Shown one piece after another: positions 8,164 through 15,275 of a stretch of DNA of 52,582 nt. The stretch spans positions 1 to 52,582 of IMG/VR virus record IMGVR_UViG_3300042924_001928; one strand, given 5' to 3'. Each line of letters starts with the position of its first letter. Within the stretch, counting starts at the first letter, position 1. The position numbers were made by a program, and so were the translations under genes. The notes below the pieces were generated by a model. That model did no database searches. It was not told where the DNA came from and saw only the letters and a program-made list of their open reading frames with translations. Source of the stretch: a virus.

Positions 8164-9585
8164 TCAAACTGCATACGGGTTCTCACGTCGGTTTACTCCC
8201 GCATCGATGTAATCCTCGTCGTCCAATTCATCGGGAGGAGCCGGGTCGATATTCAGGAATCCTGCATCCCGTAAATATCTCAGGGCCTGGGATAAGGCAT
8301 CGCAGAAATCATCGTGGTCAGTATTGGGGAATGAGCACACCTGGGAAACCATTCCCTCGGCCCAGTCCCGGACATACCCTTTCTTATTCATCGACTCCGG
8401 CACCCATACCCTTCCGGCCCGGATGATGTTGGCCACGATGGACAGGCGCTGGACCTTATCTGCTCGGCCGGGGTTATATGACCGCACCGGCACGTGGGCC
8501 CGCTGTAAGTCTTGGATCAGGGATATGCCCGCGGCCTTGTCCTCGACCAGGACCAGATCCACTCGCTTGCGGTCCTTGCCCTCCCCGAAGACGGTCTCGT
8601 ACTCCTCGATGACCTTGGGCTTGAGGTCCGGATACTGGAGCCGGTCCTGCCAGCAGTCGATGATGAGCACCGACATCCCGCCATCCTGGGGCTTGAACAC
8701 CCCAAAGGTGATGGCCGCGGTTGGGTCGTTGTTGGCCTTCTCGGTGAAGGCGCAGTCGTAGGATTGCAGGACGAACTCCAGCCGGGGGATGGGCTTGTCT
8801 GCTGGCCACAGGCGGAACCAGTCGCGGGAGACGATGCCACCCTCTTCCGGGTCGATGATCTCGGCGTAGATCTCCTGGCGGCCGAGCTTAGTGCCCTCGT
8901 ACTGGAGGATCTGCTTCTGAAAGCTAGGCGCAAGGTGCTCGATGTTCGAGTAGGTGCTGGCCGTCGTCAGGTGGACGTCGTCGCCCTCCCGGCCGATCAG
9001 GTCCACGATCAGGTCCTTCGGCTTCGGGGTAGTCGTAGCCATGATGCGGGTTTGGGTTCCCAGGCGGACGGAGAACATGATCATGTCCCACGCCTCTTGC
9101 AGGTACTCCCAGGCGGCCAACTCGTCCAGCCATGCCCCGTGATACTGGCCACCGCGGAAACGCTCAGGCTCAGACGCCGGGACGCCCTTGATCAGGCTGC
9201 CGTTGGTGAGCTTGATCTCATGGTACGCCCGGTTGTAGTCGGCGATCAGGACCTCAGGGATCACGGCCAGGAGGCCAGACTCACCCTCAAAGCACGTGGA
9301 CCGGACGTCCATGGATGTCGGGGCGGCCACCAGCCACCGGGTCCCAGGCTGCTCCCAGGCCCACCAGCCGATCTGCTCCGCTGCTGTACGGGTTTTCCCT
9401 GCACCGCGGCCAGCCAGCAGCAGCCAGATGGTCCACCAGTCCCCAGGGGGCAGGATCTGATGGTCGTGGGCGGTGGATAGCCACTTGGTGCGCCACTCGA
9501 AGGCGGCCCTCCGTTCGGGAGGCAGTAGGGCGTATTTCTGCCGAACCTCCTCGTCCTTGAGGGTCTCGATCAGCGGATCAGCCAT
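8164..9585 (-). CDS. terL: Terminase large subunit (packaging ATPase and nuclease)
   Basis: 473 residues, normal length. Walker A is GRGAGKT at ~59-65; Walker B with catalytic Glu is GAWLDELAAW; the coupling motif is MATTTPKP. The C-terminal RNase H-like nuclease has the acidic triad in SYDCAFTEK, LVLVEDKAAG and TDHDDFCDAL. It drives DNA into the prohead through the portal and cuts the concatemer. The start overlaps the end of the small-subunit gene by 8 bp, indicating coupled translation. Confidence 0.95.
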   Translation of the reverse strand: MADPLIETLKDEEVRQKYALLPPERRAAFEWRTKWLSTAHDHQILPPGDWWTIWLLLAGRGAGKTRTAAEQIGWWAWEQPGTRWLVAAPTSMDVRSTCFEGESGLLAVIPEVLIADYNRAYHEIKLTNGSLIKGVPASEPERFRGGQYHGAWLDELAAWEYLQEAWDMIMFSVRLGTQTRIMATTTPKPKDLIVDLIGREGDDVHLTTASTYSNIEHLAPSFQKQILQYEGTKLGRQEIYAEIIDPEEGGIVSRDWFRLWPADKPIPRLEFVLQSYDCAFTEKANNDPTAAITFGVFKPQDGGMSVLIIDCWQDRLQYPDLKPKVIEEYETVFGEGKDRKRVDLVLVEDKAAGISLIQDLQRAHVPVRSYNPGRADKVQRLSIVANIIRAGRVWVPESMNKKGYVRDWAEGMVSQVCSFPNTDHDDFCDALSQALRYLRDAGFLNIDPAPPDELDDEDYIDAGVNRRENPYAV

Positions 9586-10162
9586 GGGCTTTTGTTTGTC
9601 GCTTGGCCTCGATGTTCTTGATCAGGGCGTCGAAGATACTGATGTCTGCTTCGACCTTCAGGGGGTTTTCGGCGTCTCCGCCCAGCGCCAGCTTGTCGCC
9701 GTACTTCTTGGGCTTGAGCTTCATGGCGGTCCACTTACGGGCGTCGATCCGGTTCTTCTGCCACTGGAGGAAGGCGCCGTCCAGCTTGTGCTCGATCAGT
9801 TCGCCTTGCTTGTTCGTCACGGCAATGACTTCGGGCTGCTCATCGGCGATGGCGATGATCTCGTCGGCCAGGGTGTCGGCCTGCTCTTCTCTGGCGCGTG
9901 CGTATTGGTCGGCAAATGAAGAGTGACGCAGCAACCAATCGTAAACCGTGGACCGATCGGGCATCCCTTCGTCCTTTACGATCTCCCTGAGGCTTTCCCC
10001 TTCAGCTATCCGGATACAGATGACGTCAGCAATGTGCTGGGAGAAGGTGGTGGGGCGGCCTACCTTGGCCTTTTGGGCGGGTTTTTGAGGCGCGGGCTGC
10101 TCTACCCCAGCGATAGGGGTTTCTGGCGCTTCTGCGGCCTTCTTGGTTGACTTGCGTGGCAT
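9578..10162 (-). CDS. terS: Terminase small subunit
   Basis: 194 residues. A basic, Pro/Ala-rich N-terminus (~35 residues) is followed by a helix-turn-helix: GRPTTFSQHIADVICIRIAE, then EGESLREIVKDEGMPDRSTVYDWL in which the second helix begins MPDRST. An oligomerisation helix follows (QYARAREEQADTLADEI) and then KLKPKKYGDKL, a hallmark of this small-subunit family. It binds the phage DNA at the packaging site and recruits the large subunit. It directly precedes terL with an 8-bp overlap. Confidence 0.9.
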   Translation of the reverse strand: MPRKSTKKAAEAPETPIAGVEQPAPQKPAQKAKVGRPTTFSQHIADVICIRIAEGESLREIVKDEGMPDRSTVYDWLLRHSSFADQYARAREEQADTLADEIIAIADEQPEVIAVTNKQGELIEHKLDGAFLQWQKNRIDARKWTAMKLKPKKYGDKLALGGDAENPLKVEADISIFDALIKNIEAKRQTKAHG

Positions 10163-10230
10163 CTCATTCTTCCAGAGACATTGACGCCAACGATTTTAAG
10201 CTGAAATTGATGCTGTTGGGTAGTTGCGCC

Positions 10231-10419
10231 CTATAGCTCTTCGGTGATTCGGATTCTCACCTTCACCAGTTTTGAGTCCGGCTGGGGCCAAGTTTCCATC
10301 CATTTCATGGCGTCGGATTTTGTCCGGAAGGATCGGTATGGGAATCCCAGGGTTGGATCGGCCTTCACGTAGGAGCCTGCCCTGGTTCTGATCATCCAGA
10401 TGGCCTTCGGGGTTCTCAC
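10231..10419 (-). CDS. 62-residue unknown protein with GTG start
   Basis: Begins at a GTG that overlaps the upstream stop codon (GTGA), which is why I prefer it to the longer in-frame extension that would run inside the upstream gene. The product is basic with aromatic residues (YRSFRTKSDAMKWMETWP) and alternating hydrophobic ends, consistent with a small alpha/beta fold. Followed by 68 bp without a clear feature before terS. Function unknown. Confidence 0.6.
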   Translation of the reverse strand: MRTPKAIWMIRTRAGSYVKADPTLGFPYRSFRTKSDAMKWMETWPQPDSKLVKVRIRITEEL

Positions 10420-10706
10420 GGGGTTTTCCCCTCCCGGATGGCCTTGGCCACCAGTTTGGCAGCAGCATGGGCGGTGGCTCCCACCTCTACCCGGCTGTCC
10501 TTGGCCATGGCGAACTCGTACCAGTGCTGGGCGGCAGTTTCGGCGATATCGGCGCACCGCTCCCGCGTTCTCTCGGCCACGATGTTCGCAAACTCCTGAA
10601 GCTGCGCCTCGTGTCCAGCACGTTTGGACGCCCACTTTATCGGCATACCCAGAGAGTTGATTATCTCAAAAAGCTCTTGGGGGTGAAAAAATGGTTCGCG
10701 GCTCAT
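10416..10706 (-). CDS. Small helical protein, unknown
   Basis: 96 residues, predicted helical, with an Ala/Glu-rich centre (ERTRERCADIAETAAQHW) and GATAHAAAKLVAKAIREG near the C-terminus. It lies two bases after the next upstream gene and overlaps the GTG-start gene downstream by 4 bp. The arrangement says operon with terS; the sequence gives no function. Confidence 0.65.
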   Translation of the reverse strand: MSREPFFHPQELFEIINSLGMPIKWASKRAGHEAQLQEFANIVAERTRERCADIAETAAQHWYEFAMAKDSRVEVGATAHAAAKLVAKAIREGKTP

Positions 10707-10708
10707 TG

Positions 10709-11029
10709 CTAACCCTCTCTGGCATCAAGCATGGCGTCCGCAATGCGGTACGAAGCCTCCGCAAGGTCGTCCATGGTTGAGTCCCCATATTGGGCATCTC
10801 TCCCCGCGGCAAGCAACCCGTTCATGGCTTTAGCTGCAAAGTGGTCGCGCAGTTCTTTGCGCTCAGACTTGGCAAGAGCTTTGCGGAGGGCGATGATTTC
10901 ATCCCACAGACAGCCCTCATCTTCGATTTGCTTCAAGTTTCTTTGAAATCCTGATTCCAGGTCGACCTGAACAAGCTGTTCTTCTAATTTTTCTAAGGCC
11001 CTCTCCGCGGCTTGTCGTAAGTTGCTCAT
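10709..11029 (-). CDS. Small coiled-coil-like protein, unknown
   Basis: 106 residues beginning MSNLRQAAERALEKLEEQL, a strong amphipathic helix, followed by more charged helices (IIALRKALAKSERKELRDHF). Its start overlaps the upstream gene by 4 bp. Function not recognised. Confidence 0.7.
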   Translation of the reverse strand: MSNLRQAAERALEKLEEQLVQVDLESGFQRNLKQIEDEGCLWDEIIALRKALAKSERKELRDHFAAKAMNGLLAAGRDAQYGDSTMDDLAEASYRIADAMLDAREG

Positions 11030-11844
11030 GCTGATGTCCTTTCTCCGGTCAATTCACGGTCGGGCACATAGTCGTGGACGATGAACCCGTTTTCGATTTT
11101 TCCTACCCACATCTCGGGTATCCACGTGAACCCGCCAGACCGCAGGCGCCTCATGTGTGCCCTGCGCTTATGTCTGGCTGGGCTGGCATGCGTACCGCCC
11201 TTGTGAGGCTGCTTTACCTGCGGCTCAGGCTTCAGTTCGATCGTGTTCCATGAGTACACCAGCGGCTCGCGCTTGGCCCTGCGCTTGCGGTTGATGAACT
11301 CCATGCCCTTAGCCATGTGAGCGGTGACCACCTGCTCGGTGGTGTGCGCTCTCAGGTTGACCAAACAGGCGTAGTTCACGGCGCTGATGCAGGCGTCCTC
11401 GTACAGTTGCAGGGCATCACGCTCGGCCATGCCGCCTTTAACTGCGGCTTGCATGAGCTTCTGGTGCACGACCACATTGGTGCCCTCTGGAGCGTCATCT
11501 TCGCTGCCGACCACCTTCACCCGCTTCTCAGTGACGATCACCATGGGGCTGTTGAACCCATCATTCGTCCACAGCATGGCGGCCGCGCCTTCATACCCGC
11601 CGAACTTGATGTACTTGTCGTAGGTGAAGGCGATTTCCGGCCACGCGGGCTGGATGATGGCCATGTGGTCAGACGGCGTCAGGAACTCGTTGAGGTGGCG
11701 CATCTCCGTGTCCCAGCCATGCTGGCGGCCGATCTTCGTAAGCTCCTCCTCGGCGCCGTCGTCCAATTCAGCGAAGTCGAACCACGTGTAATCGGCGGCG
11801 TCAAAACCCACCTTTGATGCAAGATCTGCTACTCGGGGATTCAT
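11026..11844 (-). CDS. Conserved phage protein with HxSPxxHxRR-type C-terminal module, unknown role
   Basis: 272 residues. The N-terminal ~190 residues form a mixed alpha/beta region with VIVTEKRVKVVG and a central helix. The C-terminus contains GGTHASPARHKRRAHMRRL followed by a strand-rich WIPEMWVGKI. A His/Arg-rich module of this shape recurs at the ends of many unrelated phage proteins, where it looks like a small nucleic-acid-binding or structural tag. I know of no biochemical role. It lies in the small-gene region upstream of terS and overlaps the downstream gene by 4 bp. Confidence 0.7.
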   Translation of the reverse strand: MNPRVADLASKVGFDAADYTWFDFAELDDGAEEELTKIGRQHGWDTEMRHLNEFLTPSDHMAIIQPAWPEIAFTYDKYIKFGGYEGAAAMLWTNDGFNSPMVIVTEKRVKVVGSEDDAPEGTNVVVHQKLMQAAVKGGMAERDALQLYEDACISAVNYACLVNLRAHTTEQVVTAHMAKGMEFINRKRRAKREPLVYSWNTIELKPEPQVKQPHKGGTHASPARHKRRAHMRRLRSGGFTWIPEMWVGKIENGFIVHDYVPDRELTGERTSA

Positions 11845-11853
11845 GTTCTGCTC

Positions 11854-12108
11854 CTAGTCTTCTTCGCTCTCTTTGCTTCTGTCCCTGATGAAGTCAGCGC
11901 AATCCCAACAGCCTTCGTCGTACTGGTCATGGCTGCCGTTGTTGTTTATCAAAAATTCACAGATCTGAGCGCACTGCTCCCGCTCATACTCGGCCGCCTT
12001 CGTGGCCAACATCACGATGAACTCGTCCACGTGTATGCCCCGCGGGATCTGCTCAATCAAGGCCGCCACCTCTTCCCTGGTCATACCTTCCCCGCTTTCG
12101 TTGGCCAT
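11854..12108 (-). CDS. Small acidic unknown protein
   Basis: 84 residues from the ATG at 12106-12108 (MANESGEG). A TTG nine bases upstream and an internal ATG at residue 9 preceded by GGGGAAGG are alternatives, so the start is uncertain. Contains TREEVAALIEQIPRG and a Cys-containing helix (QCAQICEFL, GCWDCADFI) with an acidic tail. Overlaps the upstream gene by 28 bp. The CxxxC and CxxC pairs could bind metal, but this is a guess. Confidence 0.6.
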   Translation of the reverse strand: MANESGEGMTREEVAALIEQIPRGIHVDEFIVMLATKAAEYEREQCAQICEFLINNNGSHDQYDEGCWDCADFIRDRSKESEED

Positions 12109-12341
12109 TCGGCCCAAATGATGGGGTTACCGACCACGTCTTCCCGCTGGCTGACGATGTCCAAAAAGTCGTAGACATCGACCTGCACCGGCGTGATGGC
12201 CTCCTCGTCTTTGCGATCGAGGTAGAAGTGAGCCAGATAGTCGATCACCTGGACGTAGGTCATGCTGATCCCGGTGCCCTGCTTGAGGCGGTTCTGGATC
12301 ATCTCGATCTCCGGGGTGATGGGTAGCGTCACGCGCTTCAT
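12081..12341 (-). CDS. Small unknown protein, possible ribbon-helix-helix-like
   Basis: 86 residues from the ATG that overlaps the upstream stop (ATGA) and is preceded by AAAGGG. A basic N-terminal strand (MKRVTLPI) is followed by two helices (PEIEMIQNRLKQ, TYVQVIDYLAHFYLDR). Strand-helix-helix order is that of ribbon-helix-helix DNA-binding proteins, but the C-terminal 35 residues do not belong to that fold and the match is by shape only. Confidence 0.6.
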   Translation of the reverse strand: MKRVTLPITPEIEMIQNRLKQGTGISMTYVQVIDYLAHFYLDRKDEEAITPVQVDVYDFLDIVSQREDVVGNPIIWAEWPTKAGKV

Positions 12342-12532
12342 TTCTGGGCCCTTTCGTTTGATTTGCGGGCGTGCTTGGCGCACCGGACGAGGTACTTGCC
12401 CCAGAACTCCTGCTCGGAGGCCCTTATTTCGATCGACAAGGCCCTGAACTGGTCGAGGTGGTCCCTCACTACCTCCGCGGGGAATCCAGCCTCGTAAAGG
12501 AGCATTAAAAGGGTTTCGTCGTCGTTGATCAT
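12338..12532 (-). CDS. Small helical unknown protein
   Basis: 64 residues, acidic N-terminus (MINDDETLLMLLYEAG) and basic Lys/Arg-rich C-terminus (RCAKHARKSNERAQK). Overlaps the following gene by 4 bp. Function unknown. Confidence 0.6.
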   Translation of the reverse strand: MINDDETLLMLLYEAGFPAEVVRDHLDQFRALSIEIRASEQEFWGKYLVRCAKHARKSNERAQK

Positions 12533-12568
12533 GCAGCCCCCGTTGAACGTCCGTTGAACAGACGCTGA

Positions 12569-12763
12569 TCAGGCGTTGTGGTCCAGCACGCGCTGGATGG
12601 CTGCGATCATCTCGCGGGCCTGATCTTTGGTCAGTGTGCAGCGGGCGCTGCCACCACGGACTTGCAGGGAGAGCCAGATGTCGTCATCGAACTGGTCGAT
12701 GAACACGCACTCGCCATGCTCGGTGGTTTCGATACGGGTGTTGAGTTCTACGGCTGCGGTCAT
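12569..12763 (-). CDS. Small unknown protein
   Basis: 64 residues: a strand-rich first half (GECVFIDQF, IWLSLQVRGGSARCTLT) and a C-terminal helix (DQAREMIAAIQRVLDHNA). Two bases separate it from the preceding gene, so it is co-transcribed with the 87-residue gene that follows leader element 1. Function unknown. Confidence 0.65.
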   Translation of the reverse strand: MTAAVELNTRIETTEHGECVFIDQFDDDIWLSLQVRGGSARCTLTKDQAREMIAAIQRVLDHNA

Positions 12764-12765
12764 GA

Positions 12766-13029
12766 TTACTTGCCCTCCATGTGATTGAAGATCTCTTCCT
12801 GGATATCGCGCTCGATGCGGTCATTGAGCTTGCGCTCCAGCCACTTGGCACGGTAACCCTTGCGGTCCAGCAGGATGTAGTCGCCATAGCCACCCTCGGA
12901 CGGGTAGCAGTACTCGGGAGGCCCGCTGATGTAGGCGGGCACGTAGGCTTCGTAGTCGGTCACGCCGATGATGCAGGGGATGCCTGCGACGTAGGTCTCG
13001 ATCTCGGCGATGCAGCGGTTGCGGTCCAT
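12766..13029 (-). CDS. Small Tyr-rich unknown protein, first gene after leader element 1
   Basis: 87 residues. A strand-rich N-terminal half with many Tyr and Pro (YEAYVPAYISGPPEYCYP) precedes GDYILLDRKGYRAKWLERKL and a charged C-terminal helix. The ATG lies six bases after the GAAAGG of leader element 1, so this gene is the direct target of that element. Function unknown. Confidence 0.7.
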   Translation of the reverse strand: MDRNRCIAEIETYVAGIPCIIGVTDYEAYVPAYISGPPEYCYPSEGGYGDYILLDRKGYRAKWLERKLNDRIERDIQEEIFNHMEGK

Positions 13030-13033
13030 GATG

Positions 13034-13094
13034 TTCCTTTCGTTAAACCTGCTCTGTTGCAGTGGTTAGAAGTTTAACACGAAATTGAAGTGGG
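13034..13094 (-). promoter_or_regulatory. Gene-start leader element, copy 1
   Basis: A 61-bp segment about 84% identical to copy 2. Read leftward it contains ACTTCAATTT, then GTGTTAAAC, then CACTGCAA, then GAGCAGGTT, and ends in GAAAGGAA, the ribosome site of the gene starting at 13,029. TG-T-TAAACT resembles an extended -10 box. The same order of blocks recurs at 13,602-13,662 and, less closely, at 14,912-14,971. A promoter plus leader is the simplest reading. Confidence 0.65.
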
Positions 13095-13121
13095 CCTGCA
13101 AGTGTTTTTTCTCACAGGCCC
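13092..13121 (-). terminator. Hairpin after the 155-residue gene
   Basis: GGGCCTG at 13,092-13,098 pairs with CAGGCCC at 13,115-13,121, and the stem can extend through wobble pairs around a loop holding six A/T. It sits just past the stop of the gene ending at 13,129 and directly abuts leader element 1. The U-tract is weak, so it may attenuate rather than terminate. Confidence 0.45.
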
Positions 13122-13128
13122 GTCTCGA

Positions 13129-13596
13129 TCAGAACTCGGGGTTCATGCGGCTGATATGGCCAGCCACCAGGGACCACATGCCACCGTTGAGCCACAGACC
13201 CCTGTTGCCCTGGCGGTAGAACTTGCGGCCGGTGTCGGTGGTGATCAGCTTCATGGTCTTGCTGATGCTGGTGATCCTGCCGCAGGGGTAGTAGTCGCCG
13301 TTGAATGCGTAGGACACCTCGTCGCCCACAGCAGGGGCCTCGATCACGTCGAAGCGGGGATAGCAACCCTCACCAGCGTCGGTGGCGATGTAGGTGCGAC
13401 CGGTAAGGCGGGTGGCGCTGTCGGCGATCTGTTGCGCCAGCATCATGCTGTCGAAGTCGTTGCGGTTGGCCCAGCCGGTGCCGTGCGTGCCATCAGTCTT
13501 GGCCCACCATGCGTCGGGATTGCCGACGGCATCCTCAGGGAGCTTGCCGGAGATGGCGGTGACTTCGAGGGCGGCGTTGATGTTGAAGTAGTTCAT
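13129..13596 (-). CDS. Unknown beta-rich protein, first gene after leader element 2
   Basis: 155 residues. Has GWANRNDFDSMMLAQQIAD, an Asp/Glu/Gly-rich middle, and a strand-rich second half (GDEVSYAFNGDYYPCGRI, SISKTMKLITTDTGRKFY) that resembles a small SH3-like or KOW-like barrel by spacing. The last residues place Trp in a GGMWSLVAGHI strand. Its ATG follows the GAAAGG of leader element 2 by seven bases. A stand-alone transcription unit flanked by hairpins. Function not recognised. Confidence 0.7.
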   Translation of the reverse strand: MNYFNINAALEVTAISGKLPEDAVGNPDAWWAKTDGTHGTGWANRNDFDSMMLAQQIADSATRLTGRTYIATDAGEGCYPRFDVIEAPAVGDEVSYAFNGDYYPCGRITSISKTMKLITTDTGRKFYRQGNRGLWLNGGMWSLVAGHISRMNPEF

Positions 13597-13601
13597 GTCA
13601 T

Positions 13602-13662
13602 TTCCTTTCAGTGAACCTGCTCGATTGCAGTGATTGGGAGTTTAACACAAAATTGAAGTGGG
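13602..13662 (-). promoter_or_regulatory. Gene-start leader element, copy 2
   Basis: 61 bp with the same blocks and length as copy 1: ACTTCAATTT, GTGTTAAACT, CACTGCAATCGAGCAGGTT and GAAAGGAA. Differences are scattered single bases, which suggests an old duplication under constraint rather than a recent copy. It lies between the gene ending at 13,670 and the 155-residue gene. A hairpin with CTAGG/CCTAG and GGATCA/TGATCC arms overlaps the end of the upstream gene just before it. Confidence 0.65.
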
Positions 13663-13669
13663 GGATCAA

Positions 13670-13867
13670 CTAGGTGCTTTCCCTAGTGTTCTGATCCACC
13701 ACCTCTTTGAGCGCCTTGATGGCCCGCTCCAGAGCTTCGATGTCTTCGGTCACGCCGTACTTGACGTCGAAGTGGTCATCCACCCAAGAGTTCATCTCCT
13801 CCACACTACGCTTGACCTTACGGGCAGCGAATACGGCCAGCATGATGGCTTGGTTGATGTCAGTCAT
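13670..13867 (-). CDS. Small helical unknown protein
   Basis: 65 residues from the ATG at 13,865-13,867, preceded by GAGGA at a good distance; a longer in-frame extension has no ribosome site and runs through the neighbouring gene. Sequence is helical with a charged C-terminus (DIEALERAIKALKEVVDQN). It overlaps the upstream membrane-protein gene by 8 bp. Function unknown. Confidence 0.6.
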   Translation of the reverse strand: MTDINQAIMLAVFAARKVKRSVEEMNSWVDDHFDVKYGVTEDIEALERAIKALKEVVDQNTREST

Positions 13868-14018
13868 GGCGGCGGTCCTCGTCGAGCAGCAGCCCCGCGG
13901 CAGCGAGCAGGGCGCCAAAGATCAGCATGGGCATCTGGAGGTCCAGGTTGTTCTCCAGCACGGTAAGGGAAATGGCCACCATCACGGTGCCCACGATCAT
14001 CATCACGGCTTCTTTCAT
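13860..14018 (-). CDS. 52-residue membrane protein with two hydrophobic segments
   Basis: Short frame between two genes, with a strong GGAGG six bases before the ATG at 14,016-14,018. The product has one hydrophobic helix at ~5-21 (VMMIVGTVMVAISLTVL), a short acidic/polar turn (ENNLDLQ), a second at ~29-45 (MPMLIFGALLAAAGLLL) and a charged DEDRRHD tail. Its stop overlaps the next gene. It lies far from the lysis genes, so a host-directed membrane role seems as likely as a holin role. Confidence 0.6.
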   Translation of the reverse strand: MKEAVMMIVGTVMVAISLTVLENNLDLQMPMLIFGALLAAAGLLLDEDRRHD

Positions 14019-14019
14019 T

Positions 14020-14322
14020 TCAAGCCTCCGCCATCATGTCGGCCCACTCAGAGCCCATGGCGTCGGCCACATAGTCGTAGCTGCCTTTGGTGCCCTCTTG
14101 CACGTCGTCTCGACCAGGGATGGTGTTGCCGTAGTAGTCGCGTGCGCGGCTCTTGCCCAGCATGCAGCGGCCGCTCTCGATGGCCTCCATCATGGTGCGG
14201 CCGTACGAGCCCTGAAGGCCCCACATGCCGCTGTTGATGGTTCGCTGTATGGCCAGGAAGTACTCCTCCTCAGTGGCCTCCTCGTCGCACTCGATGATAT
14301 TGATGTCGTTCAGTGTCAGCAT
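14020..14322 (-). CDS. Acidic unknown protein
   Basis: 100 residues from the ATG at 14,320-14,322, preceded by GGAGA. A longer in-frame start would cross the hairpin at 14,339-14,354 and is not preferred. Very acidic at the N-terminus (IIECDEEATEEEYF), with SGMWGLQGSYGRTMMEAIE and a C-terminal acidic helix. Function unknown. Confidence 0.65.
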   Translation of the reverse strand: MLTLNDINIIECDEEATEEEYFLAIQRTINSGMWGLQGSYGRTMMEAIESGRCMLGKSRARDYYGNTIPGRDDVQEGTKGSYDYVADAMGSEWADMMAEA

Positions 14323-14338
14323 GATGTTCTCCGATGAT

Positions 14339-14354
14339 GGGGGCCGAAGCCCCC
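14339..14354 (-). terminator. UUCG hairpin between small genes
   Basis: Leftward RNA would form GGGGGC-UUCG-GCCCCC, a very stable tetraloop hairpin, in the 38-bp gap between two genes. No U-run follows, so it may act as an attenuator or RNA-stability element. The same stem-loop recurs at 50,616-50,631. Confidence 0.45.
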
Positions 14355-14360
14355 GGTTGA

Positions 14361-14573
14361 TTACTTGGCAAGCATTCGCTTGCATTCGTCACAGTCGCAT
14401 GGCTCGACTGAGTCCTTGATGTCTGCACGCAACTCTTTCATCGAGTCGTATGCGTAGGTGTGACATAAGGCCATCGGGTCATGGTTGAACTTCCATCCAC
14501 CAGGAAGGTTGAGGATGAAGACGCCGGGTTCATCGGTGTCGACATCTCGGGCCACGTTGAGCTTGTATTTCAT
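14361..14573 (-). CDS. Small Cys-containing unknown protein
   Basis: 70 residues from the ATG at 14,571-14,573 with a strong AGGAGG site five bases upstream. The N-terminal half is strand-like (YKLNVARDVD, GVFILNLPGGWKF); the C-terminus carries CDCDECKRML, a Cys cluster that could bind a metal together with the earlier Cys/His pair (LCHTY). Function unknown. Confidence 0.65.
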   Translation of the reverse strand: MKYKLNVARDVDTDEPGVFILNLPGGWKFNHDPMALCHTYAYDSMKELRADIKDSVEPCDCDECKRMLAK

Positions 14574-14586
14574 CGCGGCCTCCTGA

Positions 14587-14904
14587 TTACTTCTTGGGGC
14601 TGACGCGAACGTCGGCACGGCCTTCCTTGCGGAAGGTGTCGAGTACTTCTTCGGTGATGCCGTAGGCCACGCAGAGCTTGTTGTAGTCCACGGTGCCAGC
14701 AACTGAAACCAGTTGCACAGAGACGCTGTGCAGTTCGCCCTTGTGCTCGCCTTCGCCGTACTTGTTGGCGATATCGGCCTTGAGCTTTTTGATCTGATCG
14801 GCCAGCTTCTTGGCTTGCTGGTCCAGCACGTAGAGTGCGTCGATGTCAGAGGAGAGGCTTGCGACTGCGGAGACTGCGTCGAGAGTTGCGATGTTGTTGT
14901 CCAT
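14587..14904 (-). CDS. Unknown protein with coiled coil and basic C-terminus, after leader element 3
   Basis: 105 residues from the ATG at 14,902-14,904, which sits eight bases after the GAAAGG of leader element 3; a GTG three codons upstream is the alternative. An N-terminal helix leads into a coiled coil (LDQQAKKLADQIKKLKADI), then strands (HSVSVQLVSV, TVDYNKLCVAYGI) and a basic end (RVSPKK). Similar proteins accompany recombination modules in proteobacterial phages, so an accessory role in DNA metabolism is possible, but this is inference. Confidence 0.65.
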   Translation of the reverse strand: MDNNIATLDAVSAVASLSSDIDALYVLDQQAKKLADQIKKLKADIANKYGEGEHKGELHSVSVQLVSVAGTVDYNKLCVAYGITEEVLDTFRKEGRADVRVSPKK

Positions 14905-14911
14905 GTTGATC

Positions 14912-14971
14912 ACCTTTCTGTAAACCGGCTCGATTGCCGTAAGACAGATTTCAACATGAAATTAAAGTCGC
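14912..14971 (-). promoter_or_regulatory. Gene-start leader element, copy 3 (divergent)
   Basis: Shares with copies 1 and 2 the blocks ACTTyAATTTC, TGTT-AAA, GCAATCGAGCmGGTTTAC and GAAAGG in the same order and spacing, but is changed in between. The extended -10-like TG-T-TGAAAT stands where the others have TG-T-TAAACT. Upstream, towards the previous gene, are short hairpins (CCCCT/AGGGG and GCAA/TTGC). It leads into the 105-residue gene. Confidence 0.6.
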
Positions 14972-14996
14972 TGCAATACCCCTTGTTGCAATTCCC

Positions 14997-15275
14997 CTAC
15001 TTTTTTGAGGGGATTAGCAGTTCGAGGGTGTCGGCCAGGATGTCTAGCTCCCCTACGCTGTGACGCTTGAAATCGTCCCGGGTGCCGTGCCATCCTTTAC
15101 TGCCGGTGTGGTGGTGCTCGCACAGAGGGATCACCAGCCAGTCGCTCTGGCGTTGCGCCATTCCAACACCGGCCCTCGGATGATGTAGCTGGGCGGGCGT
15201 CCCGGGATATCCCAGGCGCCTGCACATGCCGCAGCCCAGATCGGCCACGGCGTTCTTCCACTGCTTGATGTTCAC
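14997..15275 (-). CDS. Ref-like HNH-type nuclease (RecA-dependent nuclease family)
   Basis: 92 residues from a GTG that overlaps the upstream stop (GTGA). The order of motifs is that of the C-terminal domain of phage P1 Ref: CGMCRRLGYPGTPAQLHH (Cys15, Cys18, His31, His32), then SDWLVIPLCEHHHTG (Cys52, His54-56), then GWHG. P1 Ref cuts DNA held in a RecA filament and stimulates recombination. Here the protein lacks P1 Ref's long disordered N-terminus, as in many phage homologues. It lies with RusA and the DUF1376 protein in the replication and recombination block. Confidence 0.8.
   Translation of the reverse strand: MNIKQWKNAVADLGCGMCRRLGYPGTPAQLHHPRAGVGMAQRQSDWLVIPLCEHHHTGSKGWHGTRDDFKRHSVGELDILADTLELLIPSKK

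Noticed and set aside
8512-9480. 322-codon plus-strand frame over terL
   Set aside because: Antisense shadow of a gene with all terminase motifs; GC-rich third positions leave the opposite frame open.
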